Shown here: in pieces, positions 49,021 to 50,346 of the stretch
Numbering within the stretch: the first letter of the stretch is position 1
How the letters are laid out: each line of letters begins with the position of its first letter
Origin: Arcobacter sp.
GTDB taxonomy: Bacteria > Campylobacterota > Campylobacteria > Campylobacterales > Arcobacteraceae
DNA: 50,346 bases
NCBI GenBank assembly: GCA_002685075.1
Contig: NYWO01000116.1
Coordinates: 1 to 50,346, forward strand
Direction of reading: 5' to 3'
Notes under the pieces: generated by a model
What the model saw: the letters and a program-made list of their open reading frames with translations, nothing else
What the model was told of the DNA's origin: nothing
Databases searched by the model: none
Made by a program: the position numbers and the translations under genes

Positions 49021-50346
49021 ATGATTAAGCAGGTTCTAAAAATTGGGTTAGGTGTATCTATTGTTGCAAGTACATTATTAGCAGCTCCAGAGAAAACAAA
49101 ATTAAAAATAGGTTTTATTGCATTAACTGATTGTGCACCATTAGTAATTGCAAAAGAGAAAGGTTTCTTTAAAGCTGAAGGTTTAGATGTACATGTTGCA
49201 AAAGAAGGTGGTGGATGGCCTGGAATTCAACAAAAAGTAATTTCTGGTGAATATGACTTCTCACACGCACTTGCAGGTATGCCAATTGCTGCAACTTTAG
49301 GAATCAATGGAAATGCCCATTTACAAGCTTTATTATCTTTAGACTTTAATGGTAATGCAATTACATATGGTAATAATATTATAAAAGAGATGGAAAAGTA
49401 TGGTTTAGATAAAACTGAAAGACCAGTAACTGCAGCATCTTTAAAAAAATATATTGATGCTAAAAGAGCAAAAGAGGGTAAAAACTATCAACCTTTAAGT
49501 TTTGGTATGGTTCATCCTGTTTCTACTCATAACTATGAATTAAGATACTGGATGGCTTCATCTGGAATTAGACCTGATCAAGATTGTACGATCAAACCTT
49601 TCCCACCACCAACAATGCCATCAAATTTAATTGCTGGTAATATTGAAGGTTACTGTGTTGGTGAGCCTTGGAATTCAAGAATTGTACTTAAAGGTAAAGG
49701 TTCTGCACTTGTAACAAACTATGATATTTGGAATAATAATCCAGAAAAAGTTTTACAAGCAAGAGCTGATTTTGTTAAGAAAAACCCTGAAACTACAAAA
49801 GCAGTTATGCGAGCAGTTATTAAAGCTCAAAAATGGTTAGATGAATCTTGGGAAAATAGAGAAGAAGCAATTGGATACTTAGCTAAAAGAAACTATGTAA
49901 ATGCTCCAAAAAATGTATTAAGAAAGTCAATGAGCGGAACATTCCTTTATAACAAAGGTGTAGATTCAGCAAACCCTATGTTTAATGTATTTGCAAATAA
50001 CTATGCGGCTTATCCATTCTACTCACATGGTATGTGGTTTGTTACTCAAATGTATAGATGGGGACAATTAGACAAGCCAGTTGATATGAAAGCATTAATT
50101 GAAAAAGTTTATAGACCAGATTTATTTGCAGAAGTTGCAAAAGAAGTTGATTATAAATTACCTCCAAGCCCATGGAAAAAAGATGGTGTTGATGAATACA
50201 ACAAATTCTTAGATGGTAAAGTTTGGGATCCAAATAAAGCTGTTGATTATATCTTTGATGTAAAAGTTCAAAACTCTTTAGTATCAAAAGAAGATTTAAT
50301 GAAAGCTAACAAATGGTCTGTTGAAACTGTTCAACCAAAATATGAG
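49021..50346 (+). CDS. nrtA: Nitrate ABC transporter substrate-binding protein (NrtA-like), cut by window end
   Basis: 442 codons are visible without a stop. A signal peptide (MIKQVLKIGLGVSIVASTLL, then AAPEK) precedes an NrtA/CmpA-type binding protein: KLKIGFIALTDCAPLVIAKE, GWPGIQQKVISGEYDFSHAL, GMPIAATLGING, FGMVHPVSTHNYELRYWMA, IKPFPPPTMPSNLIAGNIEG, YCVGEPWNSRIV and the C-terminal Trp/Tyr-rich GMWFVTQMYRWGQL. It captures nitrate in the periplasm for an ABC permease, which should follow beyond the window. No lipobox is evident, so it is soluble or held by its uncleaved signal. An excellent ribosome binding site is present. Confidence 0.93.
   Translation, partial: MIKQVLKIGLGVSIVASTLLAAPEKTKLKIGFIALTDCAPLVIAKEKGFFKAEGLDVHVAKEGGGWPGIQQKVISGEYDFSHALAGMPIAATLGINGNAHLQALLSLDFNGNAITYGNNIIKEMEKYGLDKTERPVTAASLKKYIDAKRAKEGKNYQPLSFGMVHPVSTHNYELRYWMASSGIRPDQDCTIKPFPPPTMPSNLIAGNIEGYCVGEPWNSRIVLKGKGSALVTNYDIWNNNPEKVLQARADFVKKNPETTKAVMRAVIKAQKWLDESWENREEAIGYLAKRNYVNAPKNVLRKSMSGTFLYNKGVDSANPMFNVFANNYAAYPFYSHGMWFVTQMYRWGQLDKPVDMKALIEKVYRPDLFAEVAKEVDYKLPPSPWKKDGVDEYNKFLDGKVWDPNKAVDYIFDVKVQNSLVSKEDLMKANKWSVETVQPKYE

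Noticed and set aside
1-50346. CRISPR arrays, tRNA/rRNA genes, insertion sequences and riboswitches
   Set aside because: Reading both strands showed no regularly spaced repeats, no cloverleaf or rRNA-like sequence, and no transposase or recognisable riboswitch. Short low-stability RNAs could still be missed.

Overview
The window is about 50 kb of a very AT-rich, gene-dense chromosome. Gene content points to Campylobacterota, most likely the Arcobacter group (Arcobacteraceae): many histidine kinases with the H-box NIAHQWRQPLS, Cache and Tll0287-like sensor domains, an MCP, and a nitrate-assimilation locus. This assignment rests on recognition of families, not on a database search. No tRNA, rRNA, CRISPR array, transposase or integrase was seen.

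Layout. 1-1.3 kb: rimK (cut by the window edge) with a RimB-like retropepsin. 1.3-3.7 kb: an NTF2-like protein and an MscS-family channel. 3.8-21.7 kb: a sensory block with a dCache-PAS kinase, two tiny basic proteins, a GGDEF protein whose haemerythrin domain is truncated, a kinase with two periplasmic solute-binding domains, an orphan solute-binding protein, a PAS-GGDEF-EAL protein, a radical SAM/SPASM protein with an EI24-like membrane protein, a divergent response regulator/kinase pair, and an MCP ending in a CheR-type pentapeptide. The kinase of that pair is interrupted by a -1 frameshift, and the pair is separated by a 49-bp palindrome.

22-28 kb: two Fur-like boxes precede a five-gene operon of imelysin lipoprotein, di-haem oxidoreductase, second imelysin-like protein, fatty-acid hydroxylase/sterol desaturase-family membrane protein and a di-haem peroxidase lipoprotein. 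It looks like an iron-repressed envelope redox/iron-acquisition system.

28-50 kb: nitrate/nitrite assimilation. The genes are nirD, nirB, a PP2C-kinase fusion, an FNT (NirC-like) channel, a haem-binding Tll0287-like kinase with its response regulator, a Spy/CpxP-like protein, a membrane-anchored PD-(D/E)XK nuclease, a NasA-type nitrate reductase, a DmsB-DmsC fusion, a NirA-type siroheme reductase, a second NasA-like enzyme, a second PP2C-kinase fusion, NarK and NrtA (cut by the edge). Nitrate would enter by NrtA/ABC and NarK, be reduced by NasA enzymes with electrons possibly from quinol via the DmsBC fusion, and nitrite would be reduced to ammonium by NirBD or NirA.

Most interesting structures outside the genes: the 49-bp palindrome between the divergent two-component genes; an in-frame A AAA AAC heptamer exactly at the kinase frameshift; a terminator-like hairpin inside the signal-peptide codons of the di-haem oxidoreductase; a 37-bp terminator duplicated on both sides of the nuclease gene; a recurring motif (core ATGTAAAATTAAG) upstream of several nitrate genes; and two genes whose best start codons appear to be AUC and AUU.
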